Origin: Brachypterus glaber
Lineage: Eukaryota > Arthropoda > Insecta > Coleoptera > Kateretidae
Length of the DNA: 64,000 nt
Direction of reading: 5' to 3'
Assembly: GCA_958510825.1 (NCBI GenBank)
Contig: OY294047.1
Coordinates: forward strand, 47,103,365-47,167,364
Shown: positions 44,560 through 55,911 of the stretch, piece by piece
How positions within the stretch are numbered: the first letter of the stretch is position 1
How the letters are laid out: each line of letters begins with the position of its first letter
Made by a program: the position numbers and the translations under genes
The notes under the pieces: generated by a model
The model's input: the letters and a program-made list of their open reading frames with translations, nothing else
The model's database searches: none
What the model was told of the DNA's origin: nothing

Positions 44560-44756
44560 GTGTAAGGATGCAAGTCGCTTGCAAAACAACTTTACACTAC
44601 TATATTTCAATAACGCTTTGACATAAAGACTTGAAATTTGAAACAAAATTTGTTTACTACTTGAAAAATCTTTGTTCCAAATTTCAAGGCTCTGGGTCAA
44701 AGCGTTTTTGACTTGCATCTTTACACGAACTATATGTCCTGCATTTACTGCGTTTA
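44560..44756 (-). repeat. repeat related to 59348-59450
   Basis: GCAAGTCGCTTGCAAAACAA and CTTTACACTACTATAT match 59348-59390; the GTCAAAGCGTTTTTGACTTG end forms the other arm. AAATTTCAAGGCTCTGGGTC also resembles 35375-35400. Confidence 0.6.
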
Positions 44757-44995
44757 GGGAACATTCAAGTATTACGTAACGCAAATTGTACCAAAATTCA
44801 TACACTTCATACCCCGGTTCTCGCGTTATTATAGATTATAGATATTTCATATTTTGGCTACCCCCCCTGGTAGGGGGTGTGTTAGGGGGGGTAGCCAAAA
44901 TATGAAATCTCTACAGCATTGAATAACGCGAGAACCGACGTATGAAGTGTATGAATTTTGGTACATTTTGCGTTACGTAATACTTGAACGTTCCC
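44757..44995. mobile_element. 239-bp PIF/Harbinger-type palindromic MITE (copy 2)
   Basis: GGGAACATTCAAGTATTACG to TTGAACGTTCCC, with TTA at 44754-44756 and 44996-44998. Same family as 12467-12706. Confidence 0.85.
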
Positions 44996-44998
44996 TTA

Positions 44999-45885
44999 GC
45001 GATAAGTCTTAAAAAATAAATACTTATAAGATATATTGTTAATTTTAAACAAAACATAAAAATAATTATAACATAAAAAATTAAAGTATAGATTATAGCT
45101 TTGTGATTAAATTTTAATTAAATCACACCAAAAATGAGAGATATGAGGGAAATTTAATCGCATTGCGTCATTATTTTATCTCCATTATTTAGATTTGTTT
45201 AAAATTTGAGAAATACAAATATCAGTATGATAAGGTATGTTAAATTAAAAATTTGTCCCCATGCAGTACATATAGATGCAGTCCTGCGGCAAAAATCAAT
45301 AAATTAATGCGGATGTCATCAATATTAATCGAGTTATGGCCGAGCGTTGAAAATCAAAATATTTAATCCAATATCAAAATTTAATTTTGACTTATTTAAT
45401 TACGGAGCTAACTACGTTAATTTTCATTTCTAATAAAGCTGCGGAAAAGCGTTGGAAAATATAATGTTATGTGAAATCGTCTGGTGAAAATTCGCGTTAA
45501 AATTTAGAAATTAAACAAAACATTAAAGGGATAAACATGCCTAAGTCCATTTAAATTTTCGTCAGAATAAAAGTTATGAATTAAACTTGGAATTATTATC
45601 GTCTTTATAGTTAAAAACTAAAAGTTTAGCAGATAGAAGATTTTTTTTTATTTTCAGTATTGTAAAAATTTACCCTAAAATATCTAATAATTCCATTTAT
45701 CCGACTTTTTGGTTTTAGCTGTCACAGTCTTTTTAGGCTTACACACAGAGAAAAGATTACTAAAAACAAGTAAATAATATTCAGATCAAGTGACTCAAAA
45801 GTTTGTATATCTGCATGTTTTAACTTAAAAGTACTTAAGTAAATGAAATGTTTTGCTTGATTAATAGTTATTTATGGTACTAGTG
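44999..45885. other. no gene recognised
   Basis: AT-rich with no long frame. No copy elsewhere except weak strings near 45780 shared with 26460. Confidence 0.35.
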
Positions 45886-46175
45886 GGTAAAGTAAGATAT
45901 TGCCCATGAGAAAAATAACCTGCGGGGCGTCAGCCAAGCAGGTTAATTTTCGAGGTTTTACAAGGTTTTATCCAATAAATAGCTTAGTAATTCATATTTT
46001 TATTAAAAATTTTCATGACATTTACAAGAAAATAATTTGGCAAGTGACAGTTGAGTAGGTAAAATAAATAATTATCCACTCAATAAAGTAAAAGCCACGC
46101 GGGTGTTATTATTGAGTTTATCTATTTAAAATAAAGCTGGTAATTATCTTATTATCTGTATGTATTGGATAAAGC
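45886..46175 (+). repeat. 0.3-kb repeat with GC-cored end (copy 1)
   Basis: ACTAGTGGGTAAAGTAAGAT, AACCTGCGGGGCGTCAGCCA and ATTACTGAGTTTATC-type strings recur inverted at 60385-60735 (for example CCTGCTTGGCTGACGCCTCG). The core CCTGCGGGGCG...AGCAGG can pair. Confidence 0.7.
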
Positions 46176-46700
46176 AAATTACGTATCTTACTTAGACCAA
46201 CATTTGTCTATATACAAGTAAAAACTTGAATCAAGTAAAAACTCTTGGTTTGAATAATAAAATTTCTCGTGTTGATTTCTAAAGAAACTTAAATGAAAGA
46301 TGACAAGTAGATATTTATTACATTGCATTACATGAAAAATAGTACTAATAAAAAAAATATTTGGAAACAAGTACAATTGAACTTGAAATAAATTGTAGAT
46401 TTTTTTTAATTGGTTAAATTTGTTTAATTAGATTTTAGAGCTTAAAAAATGTGTAAAAAATGTGTAAAAAATTGAATTTAAAACTTTATATTTATCAATC
46501 AGGTTTTATTTGTTTCGTGATTCATACATGCAGATCAAATTATTTCATATTTTGAACAATTTCATTCAAATAAAATTTATTTACATAAATCAAATTGATC
46601 AGCCAAATAATATTAAAATAAATTTGCACAGAGATAATTATTTAGTAAAAATAACACCACCAATTAACACTTTAATTAGGGTAGGTGAATACACCTCTAA
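46176..46700. other. no gene; faint repeat with 2.9-3.0 kb
   Basis: TTTGGAAACAAGTACAATTG at 46360 resembles CTTGGAAACAAGCTCTAATT at 2981. No protein-like frame. Confidence 0.35.
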
Positions 46701-47285
46701 AGGTCGATTCAGGCATAATTATCACTAACTTCACTAAACTGAATTAAGAAATTTAGAAATTAAGAACATAACCTCAAATTCTATAATAAATTTTTCGTGG
46801 TAGCCAACAATTAAGATAAACGATAAAATATACCATAAAATAATGATACAATCTTAAAATAAACCATAGTAAAAGAAGAATTTCTTAACTACACTAGCTT
46901 TTGTGCAAAATTTTATAAACAAACGTTATCCAAGTATCAAAATAAAAATGAAGATGGCGACACCTTTGTATTTTAAAATTCGTACATTTTCAGGTTAATG
47001 AAAAACACAGTAGTTACATAAGAAAATAAAAGGTACTTTTGGAGATAGATGGTTTTAAAACACGATTTTTAGACCCCACAACTGCAAATATAGTAATAAT
47101 TTCCCTACGCAATAGATATTAGTTTTTGTTTTACTTATTCAGTCGTATTTACACATGCCTATTATCTATTTAGCAGTTAGCTTATTGTTGCATACCACGG
47201 AAAATTTATTATAAAATTTGAGGTATGCTTCTTAATTTGGTTAATTTCTTCATTTATTAATTCAGTTTAGTGTCTGAATCGACCT
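46701..47285. mobile_element. 585-bp TAA-flanked MITE, AGGTCGATTCAG ends
   Basis: AGGTCGATTCAGGC at the left, CTGAATCGACCT at the right, with TAA at 46698-46700 and 47286-47288. Arms of about 110 bp (CACTAAACTGAATTAA, AACCTCAAATT). PIF/Harbinger-type by its 3-bp TWA duplication. Confidence 0.75.
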
Positions 47286-47288
47286 TAA

Positions 47289-47463
47289 GAAGAATTATAA
47301 CGATGCGATGATTTGTAAAAAATTTAAAACTTACACTGTTGCCGTTGTTTCATACCGATGAAAATTTTATTTATAATAATTCTTTGATTTTCATTCATGC
47401 ATCAATAAATGTGCAATCAGCCTTAAGACCAAGAGTAAAATAATCATAGCTTATATCCCGAGA
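47289..47463. other. short spacer
   Basis: No feature recognised. Confidence 0.3.
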
Positions 47464-47755
47464 CCTAATGATTTAAACGGCTAAACTGCAAGTAGCTGCG
47501 TTTTTGTAAATTTTGCTTAGAAAATGTTTGAAACTTAATAATTATTTATGAAAATCTCAAGACCGCAGGTCGAGAGCTTTTTTATGAATTATTAAGTTAA
47601 AAACATTTTCTTAAAAGCAAAATTACCAAAAATACAGCTGCTTCTAGTTTATTTGGTTTAAATCATTAGGTGAAGAGGTATATTTTAAGATTATTTCCTG
47701 AAAAAGATGATTTAAACCACCTAAACTACAAGCAGCTGTATTTTGGGTAATTTTG
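47464..47755. repeat. 207-bp hairpin plus an extra arm
   Basis: CCTAATGATTTAAACGG...GGTTTAAATCATTAGG (47464-47670) with inner pairs AAGTAGCTGC/GCAGCTGCTT and AATGTTT/AAACATT around a GC-rich tip, AAGACCGCAGGTCGAGAG. A third arm copy, GATGATTTAAACCACCTAAA, follows at 47706. Confidence 0.7.
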
Positions 47756-47819
47756 ATCTATCGGCATATTAGTCACTTATCTAAATAGCGAGATGCTATT
47801 TAAAATATGACATAAGAGA

Positions 47820-48105
47820 CACATAGAAAGACGTTCTACTGTACAAGTAAAGCAAAACCGTTATAACATTAATATGTTTTAAACCTCCAGACACGGTTTT
47901 CTTTACTTGCATATTTCTTAATATCGTAAGCGTCGCATAAATTTAAAGTTCTCGGCTGGATCGTCACTTTTACGTCACATAATTTTGGGGAACTTTTGCG
48001 TCACATAACAACAATGATCCCAGCCGAGAACTTTGTTGATATCATAAGCGTTACATATTTTGGGTCACTTTTTGGGACACTTTTTCGTAACGGTTTCACC
48101 GTCTA
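47820..48105 (+). repeat. partner of the 12240-12436 repeat
   Basis: CGTTCTACTGTACAAGTAAA through GCGTCACATAA...GGGACACTTTTTCGTAA. It contains an internal inverted pair, AAGTTCTCGGCTGGATC...GATCCCAGCCGAGAACTT; in the 12-kb copy only a diverged CTCAGCTGGGATC remains. Confidence 0.65.
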
Positions 48106-48664
48106 AAACATAATAATGTCAATATATAAGGGAAATAATCACAGGCATTTCATTCTAGAAACTGGCTATTTTTACGTCCAACGTAACATAGTAGAAAATT
48201 TTTCGGCTAAAAAATAACAAAATGCCGGACGTTTTTCAAAAAAATTTAAATAATTTTCAAGAAAAGCTTCTGTCGTTTAGTTATTTTTTGGCCAAAAAAA
48301 TTCTTCTAAATAGGGCTATAGCGACTTCAATACTAAATAATATCCCGTTTTTTGTTTTTATTTAGTCGATCCAAACGGCCGTATACATGGCGGCCACCGT
48401 TTTTTTTATTGTTTTTTAATTTTATGGCAAAAAATAGCACTAAAAATCTAAAAAAAAAATGTATTCTTTAAATATAAATAAACATACTTATAAAATTTCA
48501 CAATGATATATTTTTTCTTTCTATATAAAAAAAAAAACAAAATATTTTTAAAATTTGAAGACCCCTTAAACGAGAATATATTCTCTTCGTTATATCCAAA
48601 TTACACATTCTTGATTTAAGACAATATTTTTTTCAGTGTAAGTTTGCCAGTAAAATAAATTAAG
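48106..48664. other. no gene recognised
   Basis: AT-rich. It ends with a lone TTTTTTTCAGTGTA string like the right ends of the CACTGTAAAA elements. Confidence 0.3.
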
Positions 48665-49176
48665 GCCCGGTTGTACAAACCTCGCTCAAATTTGAACCTA
48701 GCTCAACTGTCATTTGTTTCAATGGTAAAGGAACTCTGCTCAAAGTTAAACCAGGTTTGTACAACACGGAAAGAAATTAGTGGGCTCTGCGCTATACATT
48801 ATAAGATATTTGGTAACAGTGGCAAATTATAGTGATTTAAGCTATAGATTATAAGGGACACAATAACTAATAATGTTAAAAATAAATTGGAAACGATTAT
48901 ATATATTACAGGCACTATTATAAATTTACAGAAATTTTATTATATTATAAAACTTATTAGCACGGACAATAATTAAATCTTTTTAAGCTATAAATGCCAT
49001 ACTATTTGTTATATTTTATTATTCACTAAACAATTAAAGTATTTCATATAAATTTTTACACTGACTGCCATAATTGTAAGAGAAAGCCTTGTATTTATAT
49101 AATAAGCGATTATAATTTGCTTGGTATGTCTGTTATAGCGCTCCTAGCTATAATTTTTTTTTTCGTGAACCGGGCC
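48665..49176. mobile_element. GGCCCGGTTG MITE (copy 2), split by a CACGGAAA MITE
   Basis: TAA at 48662-48664 and 49177-49179. The two halves, 48665-48774 and 49168-49176, rejoin to GTTTGTACAACCGGGCC, the intact end seen at 42397. Confidence 0.88.
48775..49167 (+). mobile_element. CACGGAAA MITE (copy 2), AA target
   Basis: CACGGAAAGAAATTAGTG to AATTTTTTTTTTCGTG, 393 bp. Its two flanking bases are AA on both sides, whereas the other two copies have TA. Confidence 0.88.
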
Positions 49177-49309
49177 TAAAAAGATAGGGTATTTTTTACA
49201 ATATATCGGAGTTTATGTCCAACAATTTTTATCATCAACCCAATGTGCTATAGCATTTAGAACATTATCGTCGCATTAAGGTGGCAGCACAGCGTAAATA
49301 AGGGTTGTA

Positions 49310-50118
49310 CACGGAAAGAAATTAGTGGGCTCTGCGCTATACATTATAAGATATTTGGTAACAGTGGCAAATTATAGTGATTTCGATACCCCCAAGCAAC
49401 AAAGCCGTAACTCATATATTGTCATTTTTCACGACAGCTAAATTTTTAAAATATATTTTTGTTATTTAAGGGTGGGTAAATGATTGAAGTGGAAAAGGAA
49501 GCCATGAGATACGTCAATTTGAAAGCTTATAAAATTCTCTATTTAACTGTATAAGTATTTATTGTTTATTTATTGTTTGTTTCTGATAATATTCAAGTTT
49601 AAAATTTTTTACTTTAGTGTTTTTAGGTAAAATTTTGGTTAAAATGGCCGGTGGAGAAATCTGATTAGTACCACCATGTGTATCTTTTTTCAAGGAGTTT
49701 ACCTATGAGCATAACTCAAAATGGGTCTAACTTGAGTTACGTCCTTGTTGCTTGGGAGTGTCGATTTAAGCTATAGATTATAAGGGACACAATAACTAAT
49801 AATGTTAAAAATAAATTGGAAACGATTATATATATATTACAGACACGATTATATTTATTACAGGCACTATTATAAATTTACAGAAATTTTATTATATTAT
49901 AAAACTTATTAGCACGGACAATAATTAAATCTTTTTAAGCTATAAATGCCATACTATTTGTTATATTTTATTATTCACTAAACAATTAAAGTATTTCATA
50001 TAAATTTTTACACTGACTGCCATAATTGTAAGAGAAAGCCTTGTATTTATATAATAAGCGATTATAATTTGCTTGGTATGTGTGTTATAGCGCTCCTAGC
50101 TATATTTTTTTTTCCGTG
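49310..50118 (+). mobile_element. CACGGAAA MITE (copy 3), split by a 380-bp MITE
   Basis: TA at 49308-49309 and 50119-50120. The parts outside 49384-49763 are nearly identical to copy 2, but it has an extra TACAGACACGATTATATTTA-type segment near 49838, as in copy 1. Confidence 0.88.
49384..49763. mobile_element. 380-bp MITE with ATTT target duplication
   Basis: CGATACCCCCAAGCAACAA at the left and TTGTTGCTTGGGAGTGTCG at the right, inverted with a few mismatches and continuing into CGTAACTCA. ATTT is at 49380-49383 and 49764-49767; the empty site GTGATTTAAGC is seen at 48836. Superfamily not assigned. Confidence 0.82.
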
Positions 50119-50518
50119 TAGGTGTTCTAAACAAACGATGCATAAATTGCAACCAAGTGGCTAATGTGAAGCTTTACATTAGCACAAACGTGGGTTTATT
50201 TTATTTAGTAACTACTTAGGTGCATATCCAGGCTCATAATATGGGATATTATAGTAGTTTCTTGAAGCAGACGTGCATGTTAGTTGGATTTTAATGAATT
50301 CAGAGCGTTTAGAAATTCGTAACGGTTTTTAGAAAATGAAATACATTTTATGGAAACTAAGAACAAAACCACGACCGAAGCAGTCCCGTGATCTTTATTT
50401 ATCATCGAAGCAGACCTAAAACAGCTCCGTGATAGGAATAAATTCTTACGATTACAAAAATTACGCCCAAGTGGTGTAAATATTTTGCATATTTCGACTC
50501 GAGTATTAATATTACGTA
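50119..50518. other. no gene recognised
   Basis: No repeat partner and no convincing frame. Confidence 0.3.
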
Positions 50519-51671
50519 CAGGGTGATCCAACTTTTAGTACACAATTACTCAGTTATGGCTGAAGCAATTTCAATGCCTTTATTGTAAATAAATTAGAGC
50601 ATATTATTATATTATTATTATTATTATTATTTATTTTTTATTGTGTTTTTATACAGACTCATATACAGTGCGTGCATTAAGTCTGGAATCACCCGATTAA
50701 CTTTTTAGTTACAAGTAAAACACAAAAACCTTCGGATAGGTCGATTTTTATTTTTAATTTTGCAAATTATGGTGTAATAAAAGTTATTAAAATTTGCACC
50801 CCCTTGCACCCTCACCCCCCAACTTTTTTTTTTCAAATAGCAACCTACCCCTTGTGACACTTCGTTGGAAAGGTAATTTAATAAGCTTTCCAACGGTGTA
50901 TAATAAAGCCTAATTTGGTAAAGGGCTAATGATAAAATGCACAATTTAGTTTATTATAAAGACATGTAAAGTATAACTTTAGTTCACTATAAATGTTCAA
51001 ATTGATGTCCTTCAGCTCTTTGACAGTGGACAGTAAAAAAACGGGATTAAAATCGATTAAATAGTAAACATAAAATTGGTCAATAAAAAGAAAAAAAATT
51101 GCATTTTTCAACAGGGTATAAAATATTACAATAAGTTTAAAACAACCTTATTTAGATTCTCAGGAAGGTGCCAAGTAGGAAATAGGGCAACAATTACCAT
51201 ATTATGCTTAATATTTCACACAAACAATGTTTAAATAAAACATGCGTTTTTTCATAGACCCTTTAACAAATTAGGCTTTATCATACACTGTTGGAAAGCT
51301 TATTTAATTACCTTTCCAATGATGTATCACAAGGGGTAGGTTGCTATTTGAAAAAAAAAAGTTGGGGGTGAGGGTGCAAGGGGGTGCCAATTTTGATAAC
51401 TTTTTTTAGACCAAAATTTGCAGAATTAAAAATATAATTCGACCTGTCTGAGGATTTTTGTATTTTACTTGTAACTAAAAAGTTATTCGGGTGATTCCAG
51501 AATTAATGCACGCACTGTATAATAAAAAACGTATACTACTATATAATTCTATATTATTAATACAATTTTAAGAACAGACAGTATCTCCCTGTGAAAAAAA
51601 AAAAGAATTTTTAAAATTGCTTCAGCCATTACTGAGATATTGACTTGTGTACTCAAAGTGGGATCACCCTG
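50519..51671. mobile_element. TA-flanked MITE, CAGGGTGATCC ends, interrupted
   Basis: CAGGGTGATCCAACTTT and GCTGAAGCAATTT at the left return inverted at 51612-51671 (AAATTGCTTCAGCC, GGGATCACCCTG). The middle is occupied by the 852-bp MITE, so the original element was only about 300 bp. Confidence 0.85.
50666..51517. mobile_element. 852-bp palindromic TA-flanked MITE (copy 2), nested
   Basis: Same family and identical length as 13448-14299, here in the opposite orientation. CAGTGCGTGCATTAAG to AATTAATGCACGCACTG with TA outside. Confidence 0.87.
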
Positions 51672-52621
51672 TACGTAAAAAAAATAAAAATAGTGCCCAT
51701 TCTATTACAATGGTTCCAGGGCTAACTTTCAGTACGGGATAATAGCTTTAAGTGCAGTAGAGACACCTTCTTATTGTTTTACATACCTACTTTTTTCTAC
51801 TGTAAAATTGTAACTTCACTAATAAAGGAACAAATTTAAAACAAACAAAAATCACCCTATTTTCAATGTGCGTTTACGTTAATATACGAGATTAAAACGG
51901 CACGTCTGGCCATTAACATTATTTGTGTCGACACGTCCGCCACTACGAAACGTTCAAAATAAATTATGACAACGCTTTGCAATGGCAATTTAATATGTAT
52001 ACATAGGTAATACCTAATAGGTATATAAGATAATGTTTTACAAATGTATTTTTTCTACGACTGCTTTAGAATGTAAGCAAATGCACACACTTTTCAAACA
52101 CAGAACGAATCCATTCTAGCTCTAGATACGGTATGAATATTCCGTATCAAGTGTTAGAATGACCACATGTAGTGCCATCTCTTGTTTATAAAAGTAAAGA
52201 AAACTATAGCAAAATTAGCAAAATTTTATATATTTTACCATGAAATATTGAATAATTTAATGCAATTTAATGTTTTGCGTTAAAATTACATAAAGTTTAT
52301 TAGTTTTTCTTAATATTTGACCAGTTTTTTATCAATTTAGTTCAAAAAATTAAAACTGCTCCATCTATTGTTAATTATTTAAACCTGATATCTGTCACAA
52401 CTATCTGACATAACCCTCAATTTTTGCATTATAATTTCTAAATATGTGCTAAAATTAAATAAAAATCTATTTTAAGTACTGATTTGATAAAATTATTAAA
52501 TAACATTAATTGCTTTATTTAAAAATATGTGTTTTGTTGCATTTACAATGTCGAGTCACAAAAAACGTTGTCTTTAACCTTGTCCGCAGTTTAAAGCCAT
52601 ACAGTGTTTGATATTTGCAGA
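51672..52621. other. about 0.95 kb without a recognised feature
   Basis: No protein-like frame; no second copy in the window. Confidence 0.4.
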
Positions 52622-52705
52622 AAAGTATAGTCTACAACACGTATGGAATAGTAATTCCATATTTTCTATTCCATACTAGTTATAGAATATACTATTCTTT
52701 GTGTC
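52622..52705. repeat. short hairpin element
   Basis: AGTATAGTCTACAACACGTATGG...ATACTAGTTATAGAATATACT with an inner ATGGAATAGTAATTCCAT palindrome. Ends resemble the TAGTATATTA-type hairpins at 884 and 28155. Confidence 0.5.
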
Positions 52706-52887
52706 ATTGTTTAAACAGTAGAAAAAAAAATCATATCTCAACCGGATGAAACAGGTGCTAAAAATGTTTGTCATTTAAATTTACGTATAATTGATTTTTT
52801 TTAATATTATGACTTTATTTATAATGGGGTTCGTTAACACCCTGAGAATTGAAACTAGTTCTAAAATATTTACAAAATCAGAAATAA

Positions 52888-53099
52888 CGCGCTCTTATCC
52901 TTCTTTTTCTTCTTTTTATTGTTCTTTTTCTCCTCCTTTTCTCCTGTTACTTCTTCTTTCTCTTCTCCTTTCTCTTCTTTCTCTTTTTTCTATTCTTCTC
53001 TTGGTCTTCCTCATCTTCCTCCTCTTCTTTCTCCTTCCTCTTATTCTTACTTTTGTTTCTCCTCTTCTTCTTTCTTTTTTTTCTCTTCTTTCTTTTCAA
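52888..53099 (+). repeat. polypyrimidine tract of about 210 bp
   Basis: Almost only C and T (TTCTTCTCC-type units) with scattered purine interruptions. Leu/Phe/Ser-rich frames across it are artefacts. Confidence 0.9.
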
Positions 53100-53819
53100 A
53101 AGTAGAAGATTATTACCTCGTATTTTAATAACTTTAAACTTTCTTATTGTTCCTACTTAAAAAATAGTTGTTGCTTTTCATAATTTAGCAACTTTACCAC
53201 CAATATTCTTTACTATTATTCCATTCTATTTAAAATGCAGTTGTTTTTTATTTAGTTTGTATTTTAGACAGGTTTCAAGTTAAATATTCCCCGGTTGCAA
53301 TTGTTTTGCACTCCTATTGAAAATTTATAAGAAAGTATAAAATCCCTAGGGGGTTTCCCTGGCCTCATGAATATTCATTTTTATGTCCATCCTTGTACAA
53401 AACTTCGCAGACCAAATGGCATGCAACTGAATTTTAAATACTTCATAATTTGTTGCGCTTAGAGATTTTTAAGTTTTTTTTTATTTGTCTGTGAAACGTG
53501 ATTTTCGTCATGGGATGAAAAATTAAAGGAAACTTTACTGGGATTTATAATTCGAATACTAATTAACTAACAATTTAACTTTATTTACGACGATAAAATA
53601 TGAAAAAGCGGGAGTTAAAAAAATGTTTGTATGTCTGTCTTATTGTAAACATTATAACTTTTGAGCGAAATATTCAATTTTAAAAATTCTTTTGCCACCT
53701 GCACCTTTTTTTATAATAATAGTGTCTGCTCCCCTTAAAAAAAATTCTGGATTTCTGGATTCGTCACTGCGTAGAAATGGTTATCCCTTTTAGATAGTTT
53801 TTTTTTATTTTTTCCGAGG
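53100..53819. other. no gene recognised
   Basis: No partner seen and no protein-like frame. Confidence 0.35.
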
Positions 53820-53940
53820 GGCTGACCGCGTCTTAAATTTGTACAAAAGAGTTCCTCAGAGTTCCTTCGGAGTTGATCGGAGTTCCTCCAGAGTTCCTTG
53901 GGAGTTCCTCCTGTGTTCCTTAAGAGTTCCTCTCTGGAAG
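53820..53940 (+). repeat. GAGTTCCTC minisatellite (left of the ATTGGT element)
   Basis: CTGACCGCGTCTTAAATTTG, then about seven 9-15-bp units of AGAGTTCCTC/GGAGTTCCT. The same lead and units recur at 55912-56010 in the same direction. Confidence 0.75.
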
Positions 53941-53982
53941 GGGTAATTTTTGGCAAAAAAGCCGTAGAAATAACCGCTGTAG

Positions 53983-54128
53983 CTTTGTCCCTGACGGTTT
54001 CAACCAAACTTGGCGCACCTACAAAAAAAGAAGTTGGCGCCCAAAAAAATACCTTCATAAAAAAGCTTTTTCCCTGACGGTTTCTACCAAACTTGGCGAC
54101 CCTTCAAAAAAAAATTGGCGCCCAAAGG
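53983..54128 (+). repeat. tandem pair with CCCTGACGGTTTC
   Basis: TCCCTGACGGTTTCAACCAA at 53989 and TCCCTGACGGTTTCTACCAA at 54071, each followed by CTTGGCG and TTGGCGCCCAAA; period about 82 bp. Confidence 0.75.
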
Positions 54129-54158
54129 TAGGATGTTTTGATAAGGTGTTTGTAACGG

Positions 54159-55849
54159 CCCTATGAAAAATGACCAATAGAAATCAAATACAAACCAATA
54201 GAAATTTGTATTGGTTTTTATTGGTCTCTATTGGTTTTATTGGTCTTTATTGGTATTAAAATTAAACTCTATTGGTTTATATTGGTCTGTGTTGGAAAAA
54301 ATTTTTACTGGTTATTACCAATACAAAACGTATTGGTCTGTATTGGTTCTTTTCCAAAATATATGTTATTTTATTGGTATGTATTGGTTTAAATTGGATA
54401 TTATATTTATTGGTAAATACCAATACAAAACTTATTGGTCCGTATTGGTTTATTTAAATATTTTTTTTAATATATATTGGTATCTAATGGTTTATATTGG
54501 ACTTTATATTTATTGGTAAGTACCAATACAAAAACCTTATTTTTGTATTGGTTTGTATTGGTTTATATTTGACCAAATATCGATATTATATTTATTGGTA
54601 AATTCCAATACAAAAACTTATTGGTCTGTATTGGTCTTTTTTAAATATTTTTTTTTATATTGGTATCTAATGGTTTATATTGGATATTATATTTATTGGT
54701 AAATACCAGTACAAAAACCTTCTTTTTTGTATTGGTTTATATTTGACGAAATATCGATATTATATTTATTGGTAAATACCAATACAAAAACTTATTGGTC
54801 TGTATTGGTCTTTTTCAAATATTTTTTTTATATTGGTATCTAATGGTTTATATTGGATATTATATTTATTGGTAAATACCAGTACAAAAACCTTCTTTTT
54901 TGTATTGGTTCATATTTGTCGAAATATCTATATTATATTTATTGGCACATACCAATACAAACACTTATTGGTCTGTACAGACCAATACGTATTGGTCTTT
55001 TTCAAATATTTTTTTTTATATTATAATATTAATACCAATTGGTATCTAATGGTTTGTATTGGATATTATATTTATTGGTAAATACCAATAAAAAAAACTT
55101 TTTTTTTTCTATTGGTTTGTATTGTTTTATATTTGATATTATATTTATTGGTAAGTACCAATAAAAAAAAATATTTTTTCTATTGGTTTATATTTTATAT
55201 TATATTTATTGGCAAATACCAATATAAAAACTTTTAATATTATTTATGTTTGAAACTGCCCCTTGTCTGGGTTGAATCTGCCTCGCTCTGGGGCTGATTC
55301 AGCCATTTTGCAGCCTGTGATTTAAACAGCAAAAAAAAATATTAAATATTTATTTTATAAAATTTTTAACTACAGCTATTTATAGACAAAGGTTTGAAGT
55401 TTACGACAATGGAAAAATTATTTTGAAATATTTATATTTTACAGATATAAATTTTTTGGCAAAAAGCTTTTTGGCTTTGGCACTAGTCGTTGAACCTTCC
55501 CCTACAATTTTTTATTGCAATAAGATACATTTTATGCCTCTCTATTGGTCTGTATTGGTCTCTATCGGTTATTTTATTGGAAAGCCCATTATAAACCAAT
55601 AGAAAACGACTTACACAAGATTGTATTGGTAATTTCCAATAATACGTTTTTCGAGTCTCTATTGGTTTTTTTTCGGTTTGTATTCGGTTATTGTACTGGT
55701 CTATATTGGAGTTTACCAATAGAAACCGACTTACGTAAGTCGTTTTCTATTGGTCTGTATTGGTATATACCAGTTCAATAACCGAGTACAAACCTCAAAA
55801 AAACCAATAGAAAATTTCTTCTGTTCTCTATTGGTCATTTTTCATAGGG
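54159..55849. mobile_element. 1.7-kb inverted-repeat element built of ATTGGT units
   Basis: Ends CCCTATGAAAAATGACCAAT and ATTGGTCATTTTTCATAGGG are inverted and nearly perfect. The left kilobase is an array of about 130-bp higher-order units made of TATTGGTAAATACCAATA palindromes, TATTGGTCTGTATTGGTC and TATTGGTATCTAATGG. The middle (55230-55530) is unrelated. The right part has more ATTGGT units and the palindrome CGACTTACGTAAGTCG at 55727-55742. Dozens of ATTGG/CCAAT pentamers result. Frames rich in Tyr, Trp, Leu and Val are by-products. Confidence 0.75.
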
Positions 55850-55911
55850 GGCTTATCTAGTTTGAAAATAAAAACGTTAATCCGCATGAGTAATAAATAA
55901 TAATTGTTTCT

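Noticed and set aside
52791..53128. Leu/Phe/Ser-rich frames that could look like membrane proteins
   Set aside because: They cover the polypyrimidine tract, which yields such residues in any phase.
54211..55081. Tyr/Trp/Leu-rich frames
   Set aside because: They arise from ATTGGT tandem units and are open in several phases; not a protein.
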